Shown here in pieces: positions 16,384-26,600 of a stretch of 64,000 bases of DNA (position 1 is the first letter of the stretch; every line of letters begins with the position of its first letter). The stretch lies in contig JAOABQ010000005.1 of NCBI GenBank assembly GCA_026418275.1, forward strand, positions 1 to 64,000, in the 5' to 3' direction. A program made the position numbers and the translations under genes. The notes under the pieces are model-generated. The model worked only from the letters and a program-made list of their open reading frames with translations. It had not been told where the DNA came from and did no database searches. Origin of the DNA: Clostridia bacterium. Lineage in GTDB: Bacteria; Bacillota; Clostridia; Acetivibrionales; DSM-2933.

Positions 16384-17241
16384 TTGATTATAAAGACTTT
16401 TTGGACCCATAGTGTATGGTATATTATTTTAGGTATTCTATCTGTGATATTACTTTTATATGTGTTATTCAAATCCAAAAGGCGGAAAAGGGACCTTGGC
16501 TTTTTCTTTTCTATCTTCGGATTGACTTTAATTATTGAGACGGTCATTTACATTTTTTTAAAAGCTTATGAATATTACCCCCGTATCATTCCCAATTCAC
16601 CCAAAAATGATGGCGTCATAGGAAATATCTTTTCCCAGTTTTCAATTTCAACTGTGACCTTGTTTATCTGTGTTCTTGATATCTCCTTTTATGGAGCTGT
16701 TTTGGCCGGTACAATGTTTTATCTTATTGAAAAGCTGTTTTTAGCTCTTGGAATTTATCAAACTTACTGGTACAGGCCATGGATCACTCTCATTGCCCTT
16801 ACTCTGCTGTTTCAAACTGTTAAAAAATGGTATAAAATAGCATTTAAAAGCAACAGCCAGGTAATCCAGTATATTACCACCCTACTGGCGGTAATTTCTC
16901 TTTACTTGCCAACTACAAATTGGCTTGGTATACTTTCAGGTCTTTATGATATCAAAGAAGATATCTTGATTGATCCATTCATCAGTCACGCAGTAATAGC
17001 GATACCTAAATATCTTATCCAGATAAACATAGTTTACTTTTTATATAAGTACAAAGCAAATTGGATTTGGAATTTAGCTGCAGTGGCAGTAATATTAACC
17101 GGAGATGCGATTCTGTACTACACGAATTTGATGCATGTCAAGGAAGGATGGTTATTGATATATTCCTGCATATCTATATCTACTACGTACCTATATATTT
17201 TTATTATTGACAAGCTGTTATATCCTAAGTCAAGCTTATAG
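16384..17241 (+). CDS. Integral membrane protein, unknown function
   Basis: This encodes 285 residues from a TTG start with AGAGG shortly upstream; no ATG occurs near the beginning of the frame. About eight hydrophobic segments are visible (for example residues 8-27, 35-57, 90-125, 160-185, 210-280). A short cytoplasmic KSKRRKRD stretch follows the first. There is no recognisable motif for transport or catalysis. It lies alone on the plus strand, convergent with the EF-G gene, and a long hairpin separates the two. Multipass proteins of this size in clostridia include spore and envelope proteins, but nothing here allows an assignment. Confidence 0.7.
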   Translation: MIIKTFWTHSVWYIILGILSVILLLYVLFKSKRRKRDLGFFFSIFGLTLIIETVIYIFLKAYEYYPRIIPNSPKNDGVIGNIFSQFSISTVTLFICVLDISFYGAVLAGTMFYLIEKLFLALGIYQTYWYRPWITLIALTLLFQTVKKWYKIAFKSNSQVIQYITTLLAVISLYLPTTNWLGILSGLYDIKEDILIDPFISHAVIAIPKYLIQINIVYFLYKYKANWIWNLAAVAVILTGDAILYYTNLMHVKEGWLLIYSCISISTTYLYIFIIDKLLYPKSSL

Positions 17242-17367
17242 AGAATGAACGTATAATCAATATTTTCTGATATTTTGATGCTGGCCTGATTCCACATAGA
17301 AATAAGGATGGTTAGGATGATGTGACCCAACTCCCTGTTCACCCTTTGAACCCAACAGTCATGATGC

Positions 17368-17406
17368 AGGTGAAGGCATGAAAACTTAGTTTTCACGCCT
17401 TCACCT
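17368..17406. terminator. Hairpin between convergent genes
   Basis: AGGTGAAGGC, then TGAAAAC and the complementary GTTTTCA with GCCTTCACCT, make a 17-bp stem with one mismatch and a 4-5 nt loop. It lies between the membrane protein gene and the EF-G gene, as expected for a bidirectional terminator, although the U-tracts are poor (ATATATA). Confidence 0.65.
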
Positions 17407-17427
17407 ATATATACCACTTTACTCTGC

Positions 17428-19497
17428 TTACTTTTTATCCAAGATACAGTCCTGGATATTTTTTGGTACTTCTTCAAAGTAACTGATCTGCATGCTAAAA
17501 GTTCCGCGTCCCTGTGTTTTGGAACGAAGGGGTGTTGAGAATCCAAACATTTGGGAAAGAGGTACATTCGCTCTGATCATTTGGCAGCCTGAACTCGCTT
17601 CTATTCCCTCGATCCTGCCCCGTCTAATATTGATCTCGCCAATCCCATCCCCTGTATACTCTTCCGGAACAGATACATCCACTCTCATGATAGGTTCCAA
17701 CAATACAGGGTCTGCCTTTCGGCATCCCTCTTTAAAGGCTATGGAACCAGCAGTCCGAAAGGCCATTTCTGAGGAATCCACTTCATGGTATGAACCGTCT
17801 AATAGGGTAACCTTAACATCCACAACATTGTATCCTCCCAAAACACCACATTGCAAAGCATCGCGAATACCCGCTTCTATTGGACCTATGTATTCTTTTG
17901 GAATAGCTCCACCTGTGATTTTGGAAACAAACTCAAAACCACTTCCACGTATCATGGGTTCAATTTCTATTATACAGTGAGCATACTGTCCACCTCCACC
18001 CGTTTGCTTCACCAGCTTACCTTCCGCTTTGACTTTCTTACGTATGGTTTCCTTGTAAGCCACTTTAGGAGTACCAACATTGGCCTCTACATTAAATTCA
18101 GTCTTCATGCGGTCTACAATGATTTCCAGGTGTAGTTCTCCCATTCCTTCAATGATGGTTTGACCTGTTTCTTTATCCGTATAAACCCGGAAAGTAGGAT
18201 CTTCTTCTGATAATTTGTTCAACGCGATGCCCATTTTATTCTGATCAGCCTTGGCCTTAGGCTCAACAGCAACTGAAATCACCGGTTCCGGAAATTCCAT
18301 GGACTCTAGAATTACAGCATGGTCCTCCACACATAAGGTGTCTCCTGTTGTTGTATCCTTTAATCCAATGGCAGCAGCAATATCTCCGGCATAGACCATT
18401 TCAATATCCTCCCGTTCATTGGCATGCATTTGTAAGATTCGGCCAATTCTTTCCCTTTTGTCTTTGGTGGAATTATACACATAGGATCCAGCCTTTAACG
18501 TTCCGGAATATACCCTAAAAAAGCAAAGCTTACCGATATAAGGGTCTGAAATAATCTTAAACGCCAGTGCTGCGAATGGCCCCTGATCATCGGCCGGTCT
18601 TTCCAATTCAGTTTCTCCATCCATGGATACCCCTTTAATGGGGTCAACATCCAATGGCGATGGGAGATAATCAATCACCGCATCCAGCAACTGCTGAATG
18701 CCTTTATTTTTGTAGGCCGAGCCGCAAAGCACCGGTGTGATCACTGCCGCAATGGTCGCTTTCCTCAGGGCTCCTTTGATTTCATCCATTGAAAAACACT
18801 CTCCCCCAAGATACTTGATCATCAGATCTTCTTTTTGTTCTGCAACTGTTTCCATGAGAATGGTGCGGTATTGATCCACAAGTTCCATCATGTCTCCCGG
18901 TATAGGTCCCTCTTCTATGACCTTTCCCAGATCATCCCTATAAAAATAGGCCTTTAATGTAATAAGGTCCACGATTCCGCAGAATGAATCTTCCTTCCCA
19001 ATGGGAAGTTGGAGCAGTACAGCGTTTGCCTTTAACCTTTTCTTCATCATAGCAACACAGTTGTAAAAATCAGCACCCATGATGTCCATCTTATTCACAA
19101 AAGCAAGTCGAGGTACACCATAGTTGTCAGCCTGTCTCCAAACAGTTTCAGACTGAGGCTCTACCCCACCTTTTGCACAAAATAATGTTACCGAACCATC
19201 CAATACACGTAGTGATCTCTCCACTTCAACCGTAAAATCCACATGCCCCGGAGTGTCAATAATATTGATTCTATGTCCATTCCATTCCGCTGTAGTCGCT
19301 GCTGAGGTAATGGTGATCCCTCTTTCTTGTTCCTGCTTCATATAATCCATGGTTGCACTTCCATCATGAACCTCGCCCATACGGTAAAGTCTTCCTGTAT
19401 AGAACAAAATCCGCTCGGTGGTGGTGGTCTTGCCGGCATCAATATGCGCCATGATGCCAATGTTTCTGGTGTTCTCCAAACTAAACTGCCTTTTCAT
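17428..19497 (-). CDS. fusA: Elongation factor G (stand-alone paralogue)
   Basis: This encodes 689 residues, full length for EF-G. G-domain motifs are intact: G1 AHIDAGKTT, switch [13 protein letters not shown]3 DTPGHVDF and G4 NKMD. Domain II, the GELHLEI region of domain III and the C-terminal domains IV-V (LPLSQMFGF-like segment) follow. It is not next to rpsL, rpsG or tuf as the housekeeping fusA normally is, so it is probably a second EF-G. It has its own SigA promoter and a 340-nt leader containing a leader peptide and a terminator, which suggests induction when translation is disturbed. It is too close to EF-G for a tet(M)-type ribosomal protection protein. RBS AAAGGAG precedes the ATG. 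Confidence 0.93.
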   Translation of the reverse strand: MKRQFSLENTRNIGIMAHIDAGKTTTTERILFYTGRLYRMGEVHDGSATMDYMKQEQERGITITSAATTAEWNGHRINIIDTPGHVDFTVEVERSLRVLDGSVTLFCAKGGVEPQSETVWRQADNYGVPRLAFVNKMDIMGADFYNCVAMMKKRLKANAVLLQLPIGKEDSFCGIVDLITLKAYFYRDDLGKVIEEGPIPGDMMELVDQYRTILMETVAEQKEDLMIKYLGGECFSMDEIKGALRKATIAAVITPVLCGSAYKNKGIQQLLDAVIDYLPSPLDVDPIKGVSMDGETELERPADDQGPFAALAFKIISDPYIGKLCFFRVYSGTLKAGSYVYNSTKDKRERIGRILQMHANEREDIEMVYAGDIAAAIGLKDTTTGDTLCVEDHAVILESMEFPEPVISVAVEPKAKADQNKMGIALNKLSEEDPTFRVYTDKETGQTIIEGMGELHLEIIVDRMKTEFNVEANVGTPKVAYKETIRKKVKAEGKLVKQTGGGGQYAHCIIEIEPMIRGSGFEFVSKITGGAIPKEYIGPIEAGIRDALQCGVLGGYNVVDVKVTLLDGSYHEVDSSEMAFRTAGSIAFKEGCRKADPVLLEPIMRVDVSVPEEYTGDGIGEINIRRGRIEGIEASSGCQMIRANVPLSQMFGFSTPLRSKTQGRGTFSMQISYFEEVPKNIQDCILDKK

Positions 19498-19536
19498 ATA
19501 AATCTCTCCTTTTAATATGGTAAATTGTGTACCTGT

Positions 19537-19578
19537 AAATAAAAAGCGGCTAAGTCATTAGTTCAATGACTTAACCGC
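19537..19578 (-). terminator. Leader terminator (attenuator) upstream of the EF-G paralogue
   Basis: On the minus strand GCGGTTAAGTCATT and AATGACTTAGCCGC form a 14-bp stem (one G-U) with a 5-nt loop, followed by TTTTTATTT. It lies about 50 nt before the EF-G start and after the leader ORF. This is the layout of a translation-controlled attenuator. Confidence 0.85.
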
Positions 19579-19618
19579 CGATATTGCTTTTACATACTCT
19601 ATGTACATGTTTGTTTGA

Positions 19619-19756
19619 TCATCCAGATCCAACATGACATAATCGATACCGTCCCTGAGGCAATAGGAAATTAAGCCAATGCATATACATATTGATGCTT
19701 TGGAGCAATAGTGGTTTGATATTATTGTAAAAACACAGCATGTATGATCTTTGCAT
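19619..19756 (-). CDS. Leader peptide of the EF-G paralogue (45 aa)
   Basis: An ATG with GAAAGGAG 10 nt upstream opens a 45-codon frame beginning MQRSYMLCFYNN and ending with TGA at 19619. It is the first ORF after a near-perfect promoter and precedes the attenuator hairpin. A second, overlapping 25-codon frame (19635 down to 19558, MLDLDDQTNMYIEY start) runs through the whole 5' arm of the hairpin, and its stop lies in the hairpin. Translation of that frame would melt the terminator. Which frame is used cannot be decided by eye. I infer a regulatory leader rather than a functional protein. Confidence 0.6.
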   Translation of the reverse strand: MQRSYMLCFYNNIKPLLLQSINMYMHWLNFLLPQGRYRLCHVGSG

Positions 19757-19847
19757 AGTTTTAATTCTCCTTTCAGTATTTATAAAAGAATAATCTCATT
19801 GGCTCATTTAACTAGAGACCAACAAGTTTTTGGGCACACAATTTTTG

Positions 19848-19876
19848 ATAATATCACATACCTTTAGACATGTCAA
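19848..19876 (-). promoter_or_regulatory. SigA promoter of the EF-G leader transcript
   Basis: Read on the minus strand, TTGACA, 17 nt and TATTAT: a perfect -35, optimal spacing and a one-mismatch -10. Transcription would start near 19840, giving a leader of about 340 nt before the EF-G start. Confidence 0.85.
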
Positions 19877-19913
19877 CCAAAATTTTCATCTACCGAACGA
19901 GACAGTAGAACAG

Positions 19914-19936
19914 AAAAGGGCCAATAATGCCCTTTT
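19914..19936 (-). terminator. Terminator of selO
   Basis: AAAAGGGC and GCCCTTTT form an 8-bp stem around a 7-nt loop, with TTTTCTGTT on the minus strand. It separates selO from the EF-G promoter that lies immediately after it. Confidence 0.7.
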
Positions 19937-19989
19937 CGGCTGCGATTTAGTCTTTCTTGATAACGGTAACTGTTTTTATTTCTCCCACG

Positions 19990-21465
19990 TTAGGTGCCGC
20001 AAAAGGTTCGGTAAGGGCAGGTTGATGGTGCAGGCGGTGTGGAATACTCATCCTGTTCGGATGTGTATGCGTAGGGATTCGAAAGAACATTTAGAAGCCG
20101 CTCCATCACACTGTAGTCACCCTGTTTTACCGCAGCTTCCAGTGCCTCTTCTACCCTGCGATTGCGAGGGATGATCGCAGGATTGCTGTTTTGCATCAAC
20201 TGTTTCGAGGCAGCTTTTGACTCCTGCTGCCTGCTTAACCTTACCCGCCACCGCTCATGCCACTGGGCAAATTCCAGAGTCCCAAACAGGGCCATATCTT
20301 TTGGTGTGTCAAAAGTTAATGCTCGGAAGGTATTGGTATAGTCCGCATGGTGCTTATGCATCATACTGAGAAGGCTCTCAACAAGAGATTCATCCTGTTC
20401 CTCTTCGTTAAATATGCCCAATTTTGCCCTCATTCCCTTGAGCCAATTCCGGTGATATAACTCAGTAAAACCTGAAATTGCATCCTGTGCCAGGTTGACA
20501 GCCTGCTCCTCATTCGCATGCAGCAGCGGCAATATGGTTTCAGCAAACCGCGCGAGGTTCCATCCGGCAATATCAGGTTGATTACCATAGGCATAGCGGC
20601 CTCTTGTATCAATGGAGCTAAATACCGTTGCCGGGTCATAGGCATCCATGAAGGCGCAAGGACCATAGTCAATGGTTTCTCCGCTAATGGTCATGTTGTC
20701 GGTATTCATGACTCCATGGATAAATCCGACCAGCTGCCATTTGGCAATCAGCTCAGCCTGATGCCTGATCACTTCCTGAAGTAATGAAAGATATGGATTC
20801 TCATCAGCCTCAACCTTTGGAAAATGGCGGTTGATTGTGTAGTTAGCCAAAACTCGGAGATCCTCTACGCTGCCCCATCTTGCAGCATATTGAAAGGTTC
20901 CGACTCTCAGATGACTGGAAGCTACACGGGTCAGAATTGCACCAGGCAGGGCAGTTTCACGGATTACCAACTCACCGGTTGTCACCACCGCAAAACTGCG
21001 TGTAGTAGGAATACCAAGGGCATGCATTGCTTCACTGATGATATATTCCCGCAGCATGGGTCCAAGTGCAGCTCTACCATCGCCTCCACGTGAATAAGGT
21101 GTCCTGCCCGAACCCTTGAGCTGAATATCAAATCGTTCTCCTGAAGGGGTAATCTGTTCACCAAGCAGTAGAGCACGACCATCCCCTAACATGGTAAAAT
21201 GTCCGAATTGATGCCCTGCATAAGCTTGAGCAAGCGGCAAAGCACCTTCGGGAATCCGGTTGCCCGCAAACACCCCCGCACCCTCTTCGCTTTGCAGTGC
21301 CTGGCCATTTAGCCCAAGGGATGTAGCCAATGAATCATTAAAAATAATTAGCTTCGCTGAACGTACAGGAGTTGGGCCAAGACTGGTAAAAAATAATTCC
21401 GGCAACTGGGCATAACTGTTATCTAAATTCCATCCTGTTTCTATTATGGCTTTTCTCTCAGTCAT
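19990..21465 (-). CDS. selO: SelO-family protein adenylyltransferase (AMPylase)
   Basis: This encodes 491 residues, the usual bacterial SelO (UPF0061, YdiU) length. N-terminal [11 protein letters not shown] is the family start. The [17 protein letters not shown] segment and the [19 protein letters not shown] segment are the conserved nucleotide- and metal-binding motifs of this pseudokinase fold. It ends in YRTFCGT, the normal bacterial C-terminus. The family transfers AMP from ATP to Ser/Thr/Tyr of target proteins and is linked to redox stress. It is monocistronic, with a terminator after it. RBS AAAGGGAGGG precedes the ATG. The coding DNA is noticeably more GC-rich than its neighbours, which may point to horizontal acquisition. 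Confidence 0.93.
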   Translation of the reverse strand: MTERKAIIETGWNLDNSYAQLPELFFTSLGPTPVRSAKLIIFNDSLATSLGLNGQALQSEEGAGVFAGNRIPEGALPLAQAYAGHQFGHFTMLGDGRALLLGEQITPSGERFDIQLKGSGRTPYSRGGDGRAALGPMLREYIISEAMHALGIPTTRSFAVVTTGELVIRETALPGAILTRVASSHLRVGTFQYAARWGSVEDLRVLANYTINRHFPKVEADENPYLSLLQEVIRHQAELIAKWQLVGFIHGVMNTDNMTISGETIDYGPCAFMDAYDPATVFSSIDTRGRYAYGNQPDIAGWNLARFAETILPLLHANEEQAVNLAQDAISGFTELYHRNWLKGMRAKLGIFNEEEQDESLVESLLSMMHKHHADYTNTFRALTFDTPKDMALFGTLEFAQWHERWRVRLSRQQESKAASKQLMQNSNPAIIPRNRRVEEALEAAVKQGDYSVMERLLNVLSNPYAYTSEQDEYSTPPAPSTCPYRTFCGT

Positions 21466-21777
21466 CGCATCTACCCTCCCTTTGATCTTTTTGTATCGTG
21501 ACTCTTTTCACACAAAATAAAAACCATCGATATTCTATGATTTTAGCTAGCTGTTTTCTATATCGACACAGCCTCCTTTAGTGTCTGCAACCGCCAATTT
21601 ATTATACCCTTTCCACCTATTGACGGTCATTGAATGTATTATAGGTATGTACTGGAATTAGAGACTTTAGAACTTTTTTGTAGGGTTCATGAAACTAAAA
21701 CAATTGGACAAGCTGCTGAAGAAAACCGCAGCCTGCCCCAATTCACCGACCGTCAGAAAAGCAATATACTTCCTATA

Positions 21778-21825
21778 AAAAAACGCCACCTATACTTGTC
21801 TATATAAGCAATGTATAGGTGGTAG
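21778..21825 (-). terminator. Terminator of the three-gene secreted protein operon
   Basis: CCACCTATAC (21786-21795) and GTATAGGTGG (21813-21822) form a 10-bp stem. On the minus strand it is followed by TTTTTTTATAGG. It lies just after the 599-codon gene. The rest of 21466-21777 shows a TATAAT-like box near 21605 on the minus strand, possibly for selO, and nothing else. Confidence 0.85.
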
Positions 21826-21855
21826 AGTTTTTATTTATAGGGCATGATGCAAATT

Positions 21856-23646
21856 TCATTTTAGTGTAATGGTAACCGTTCTTGTACTGGCATCCCACTC
21901 TACATTTGCACCAAGGCTTTCAGATATAAAACGTGCCGGGACAAGGGTTCTGCCGCTAATTATTGCAGCAGGAACATCGAGGGTTTTCTTCAAGTTATTT
22001 ACCAGTGCGGCAGTACTATTGATGGTTAATACTACATTTGTATTTGCCCGTTTCCCGGTAACCATCTTAGTTTTACTGTCCCAGTTGACTTCTGCACCCA
22101 AAGCTTCGAATATCTTTCGAAGGGGCACAAGGGTTCTTCCGTTCTTTATGATTGGAGGAACATCAAAGGCAATCAGTTTGCCGTTAACATATACCTTTAT
22201 GGCATCATCGGACGGTTGTGTGCTTTGAGTTTTGATGCCTGAGGATTGAGCAAGCTTATCTACCGCTTCAATTGCAAACTTATATTGTATACCGTTTTTT
22301 ACCGGCATCAAATATTTTGTCGCAGGATCATTTTCATTATTCGGCCGGTTGATCCTTTGCAAAAGCTTTTGCTTTCCTCCATTTTCACTTACAAACAAGT
22401 CATAGTGGTCAATAGCGGATTTTTTGTCTATATCCCAGCTGATATTCATTTTTCCACCCTTGGCTATACTCTGAAGTGTTTTAACTACAGGGGGAGCAGC
22501 AACTCTTCTGGTCACCGGCGGCGTAGCGATGGGTGGATTATATCCGAAATAGATCTTTGCCTCACAGGTAAACTCGGTGCCATAGGCGACATTTGAAACC
22601 AGGGGTGCTTCAAATCTTACATAACCCTGCCCTGCCGGCGGAAGGTTAATACCATTTAATATCCAACGTACAATTCGGTTTTTATTGTCATAGATCATAA
22701 CCGCACCCGTAAAGGAAGAGTCCAACTGTTTGATTTTTTCTCCGTCAACAGCATCGGGCAGTGGCATGGTAATATTGACAAAAGGCACATTGGCAGTAGC
22801 ATCTGCAATGTTTTCAAAGTTTATCGTAAATTTTAAAACAGCATCCTTTCTGATCCAGTTGCTTGTTCCATCCCCCTCAGGATCAATATGCATGTCATTC
22901 GGGTCCCAGTATTTACTGGATTGTATGCCGGGATTACGCTTTGTCCTGGCACATACATCCACGTTTATACCCAGAGGGTTATTCCCCAGAAAGTTATCGA
23001 TGGATTGTCTCATTTTTTCCCAGGAGGAAAGATTTTGCTCCCTCCATTTTTGGGCCTGGTACACAGCCTCAAGGGCAGCTACACCCTTTGTGACATCAGC
23101 AGAAGTCCAATCCAGTTTGGAAGCATCGTAACCATTAGCCACATTAATAGCCTTTTGAAGGAAATTGTTCCCTCCGCCCATGCCATTCCTAAATTGCACT
23201 TCATCTACAATACTCTTCATATCAAAGGGCATACCATTCCCAAAAACTTCCGACCGGATCTGTTCATACCTTTCTATTCCCTTTTGTATATCACTATAAT
23301 GCAGTGAATTCCCCGCATACTCTCCTGCCTCTCCGGCAAACCACAAAAATTGTGCTACAGGATTGGTTCTGGATATCAGTGCTTTGATAATCTCTTCCTT
23401 TGCTTTTTTTTCAAATTCCGACTTTGCGTAATCAGGACATTTGTCTTTTACACAATACAACTGCCAGAGATTATAGATGGTTTCAATATTTCCAACAGCT
23501 CCTAACGATTCCATATTGGGAGGTGTAGGGGGCAGTTTGATTTGTTCTCCTTCATAAGCATAGGATGATATTGGGAATCCAAAGACAAACATAAATGTAG
23601 CCAAGAGCATAAGGTTAATTGCTTTTCCAATTTTTCCAGTTTTCAT
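21856..23646 (-). CDS. Secreted protein with fibronectin-like and copper-amine-oxidase-N domains
   Basis: The ATG at 23646 sits 9 nt after GGGAGGAGG. A signal peptide ends near SSYAYEG. The first 200 residues are helical and unrecognised. The middle (about 240-380) is a beta-sandwich of the DUF11/intimin-like type (NFENIADATANVPFVNITMPL), followed by a fibronectin-III-like segment (about 385-475). The last 115 residues are two copper amine oxidase N-terminal-like repeats (KNGRTLVPLRKIFEALGAEV and SGRTLVPARFISESLGANV), a stalk domain common in clostridial surface proteins and unrelated to oxidase activity. It is the last gene of a three-gene operon of secreted proteins and is followed by a strong terminator. 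It may be a surface or matrix component. Confidence 0.8.
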   Translation of the reverse strand: MKTGKIGKAINLMLLATFMFVFGFPISSYAYEGEQIKLPPTPPNMESLGAVGNIETIYNLWQLYCVKDKCPDYAKSEFEKKAKEEIIKALISRTNPVAQFLWFAGEAGEYAGNSLHYSDIQKGIERYEQIRSEVFGNGMPFDMKSIVDEVQFRNGMGGGNNFLQKAINVANGYDASKLDWTSADVTKGVAALEAVYQAQKWREQNLSSWEKMRQSIDNFLGNNPLGINVDVCARTKRNPGIQSSKYWDPNDMHIDPEGDGTSNWIRKDAVLKFTINFENIADATANVPFVNITMPLPDAVDGEKIKQLDSSFTGAVMIYDNKNRIVRWILNGINLPPAGQGYVRFEAPLVSNVAYGTEFTCEAKIYFGYNPPIATPPVTRRVAAPPVVKTLQSIAKGGKMNISWDIDKKSAIDHYDLFVSENGGKQKLLQRINRPNNENDPATKYLMPVKNGIQYKFAIEAVDKLAQSSGIKTQSTQPSDDAIKVYVNGKLIAFDVPPIIKNGRTLVPLRKIFEALGAEVNWDSKTKMVTGKRANTNVVLTINSTAALVNNLKKTLDVPAAIISGRTLVPARFISESLGANVEWDASTRTVTITLK

Positions 23647-23667
23647 GTTTCCCATCCTCCTCCCTAC

Positions 23668-26600
23668 TTATCGTCCGATAAAGAGCCAAGAAAACAGCTC
23701 CTCATTCGTAATCAACAGTTCATACAACATGGGATATCCTGTTTTGAGCTTCTTCAAATACCTTTGATACTGTTCTTTGGTCATTGAGGATGTGATGGGT
23801 GCGAGTCTGTCCTGTGTATATTTTATATTGGCCGATGCAATTATCTCGCGATCGGAGGAATCTTTCACTTTTTGCCATGCATCTGCTGAAAAGGCTCCGA
23901 TGATTGTAGCAGGAACATAAATAGGAATTCCTTCCCTCGCAGGTGAATCATCATAAATCATATAAGCCGCCGGGATATTCATAACAATGGGTATATTCAC
24001 AAATTCTCCTGCCTTTACAGGGACAGTAACAAATACAGCCCAGCCTAGATCCGTTGGGGGAAGATCTTTTATTTTTTCTGTACCTTCGAAGTCCTCAAAA
24101 GTATAAGGCACCCTTTTAACCCCTTCAGCAGGAATAATCGCTTTTGATCCTTCCGGCAGAGCACCTACCTTCGGCAGTTGTGCATACCACGGAATGATAA
24201 ACATGACCGATGCATACCCATCGGTAGTTCCATAGTTTGTTACCCGCCAGATATGTGTTACATCCATAGACGGCAGCTGAGGCTCACGGTCGATTCTTTC
24301 AACACCAAAGATAGGGGCTGCCGGAGGAACGACAATTTCGCTGTCTCCCGCAAGCTTTATTTCCTTTCCATTCACATCCTTGACTTTGATTGTATAGAGT
24401 CCTGTAGACATTCCTGCTTTTTGAGCAGCAATCATATTTTCAGTCTTATTTTCAACGATATCCATCGTTGTAGCAACACCATGGATGTCAATCAACTGTA
24501 TCAGATTTGAATTATGGATACCGCTGCCGGTCAAAGTCATCCTAAAAGGCCCATCGGATAGGAATTCCCCATCCGCAATATAAATACCGGTATCAACCGC
24601 TTTGTATTCTCCGCTTCCCGTCGCTTTGACTGTAATAGTTGAGCCGACGCCACTATACATGCTAAGGGCGTTTGGATTATTGGACCACCCATAATTACCT
24701 GTCAGGGCGATTGTCCAAATACCCGGCTTTTTCGGCTTAACCCACAGACTGAAATAGGTATCACCAGCCTCAAGGCCTTCAAAGGAAGGGTCTTCCGGAT
24801 TGACCGATACCCAAGCCGTATGTCCCTTTTCCATGCCATAGAAAGATACCCTCATTCCGGAAGGTGCAGTAACCTTTGTTATTTCAACCGCATCCCTGTC
24901 AAAATCAGGGTGGATGGCAAGTCCATACATTTTAAATCCGGTGGACTTTATAACGATTGGGAATTCCTTTTCTACACCAACCGGAATTTCCATTGTATCA
25001 TTTCCAATAACAAACTTCTCGAATAGGTCATCGCTCTTTACAATTTGAATATCACTGATGCCTACTCCAAAACCGCTTACATACATAGTACTTGCACCGA
25101 ACTTATCCTCTGTAGCTGTTAAAACGAACCTTGCACTGTACTGCCCAGCAGGATATTCCCCTGCACCGGTCCCAAATTTCAGTTCGTATTTGTAACCGTC
25201 ACCGGATACAGCGTCCGAAAGCTTCAGCGTATAATCCTGGGTATAATGCTTGTTGTCCGATGGGTTTTTCCACAACCTGGTCAGCTTCAATTCACCGGTC
25301 TGCCTCGCTTTAAACGGTGTTGTTCCCAGCTTGTCGCCTGAGAGGATCAGCTTGTTCCCTGGTTCTGCCGTAAAAGTCCATGCCCATGCTCCAAAGTTCA
25401 GCGGCTTATCTTGATTGATAATCCTCCTGTCACCCCAGTTGCTTGCAGCATTTCCATCTGCTGCAAGGGAAGGTATGTATTTTGATCTCTCCGACCAGGA
25501 CATTTGATGATTCCACAACGCATTAAGATTTACAAAACCTGATTTTTTCACCACAAGTTCCGCCCCTGTTCCTTCATAAGTGTAAGCAGAGGATGGGACA
25601 GATAATTGTACAGCAAGAGTCATTGTTTTATCCGACGGAGCGGTATCCATGACACCTTCTTTGTTTCCATAAATATATACTCCTCGAATCACTGCGAAGC
25701 CATCCTTTGAGATCTTTGATCTGTTGATGTTTTCAAAAAATAATAGATATTGGGTGCTTGAGCCGTCCTGGTTTTTAAGCATAGGAAATGGGATTGTCTC
25801 AATAAACCCTGGCGCATAAACGTTAATATCAAAGGTCTGATATAAAAAGGCTGATTTTAAAGCCTGTCCGCTTAGCTGTGGGGTAATTTCAACAATGAAT
25901 TTTTCCTTTACGGTAGTTGTATCCAGCTTCGCACCATTCATCCCAACAAAGTAGATATTCTTTGCGCCCAAGGTACTCCCTTTCTTTTTAAAGGTGATAT
26001 CCATGCCGTATTTACCGATGGCTTTTGTGGAAGGCAAAATATCTACCGGACCTGAATGATTGGAAGTTGGGCTTATGTTCACTGCTGGAAGCCATTTTCC
26101 GTCAGGACCCGTAAGTGTTACCTCGAGTTCCCCATCAAGGGCTGGTTTTTCCGTCCCGCCGGCATTCCCAGCCAGAATGATCCTGGCAGTTGGGTCAGTG
26201 ATATTTATCTCCGCAGTCAAACCGGTTAGGCTTCCATCCCTAAACCCTGATACCGCTCCATTCCCAGTATCGTTTAATGCAGGCAAAGGAAATCCACACA
26301 AGGGTTTTAACTCTGCTGCCACATTTGAAAACAGAAGTTTTGAATCGGAAATACTTAACTGATTTCGGTCCAGCAGGATAAGGTTACTCTTTATATCTTT
26401 AATTCCCATATTTTCCATACTATACGAAATGACAAAATGTAGGGTAATACGCTCTCTTTTACTGCCGTCCTTAACATAAACGATAAGGCTTTTAAATGCT
26501 GCCTTACCGTCTACAACTTCGGTTTCAATCAAGTTGCTGTAACTGTTATTGCCTTTATCGAAAAAGATTTCTCCTGTTGAAATTGTTTCCCCTGATTCAT

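Noticed and set aside
17428-19497. tet(M)-type ribosomal protection gene
   Set aside because: The attenuator layout is similar, but length and sequence are those of EF-G.
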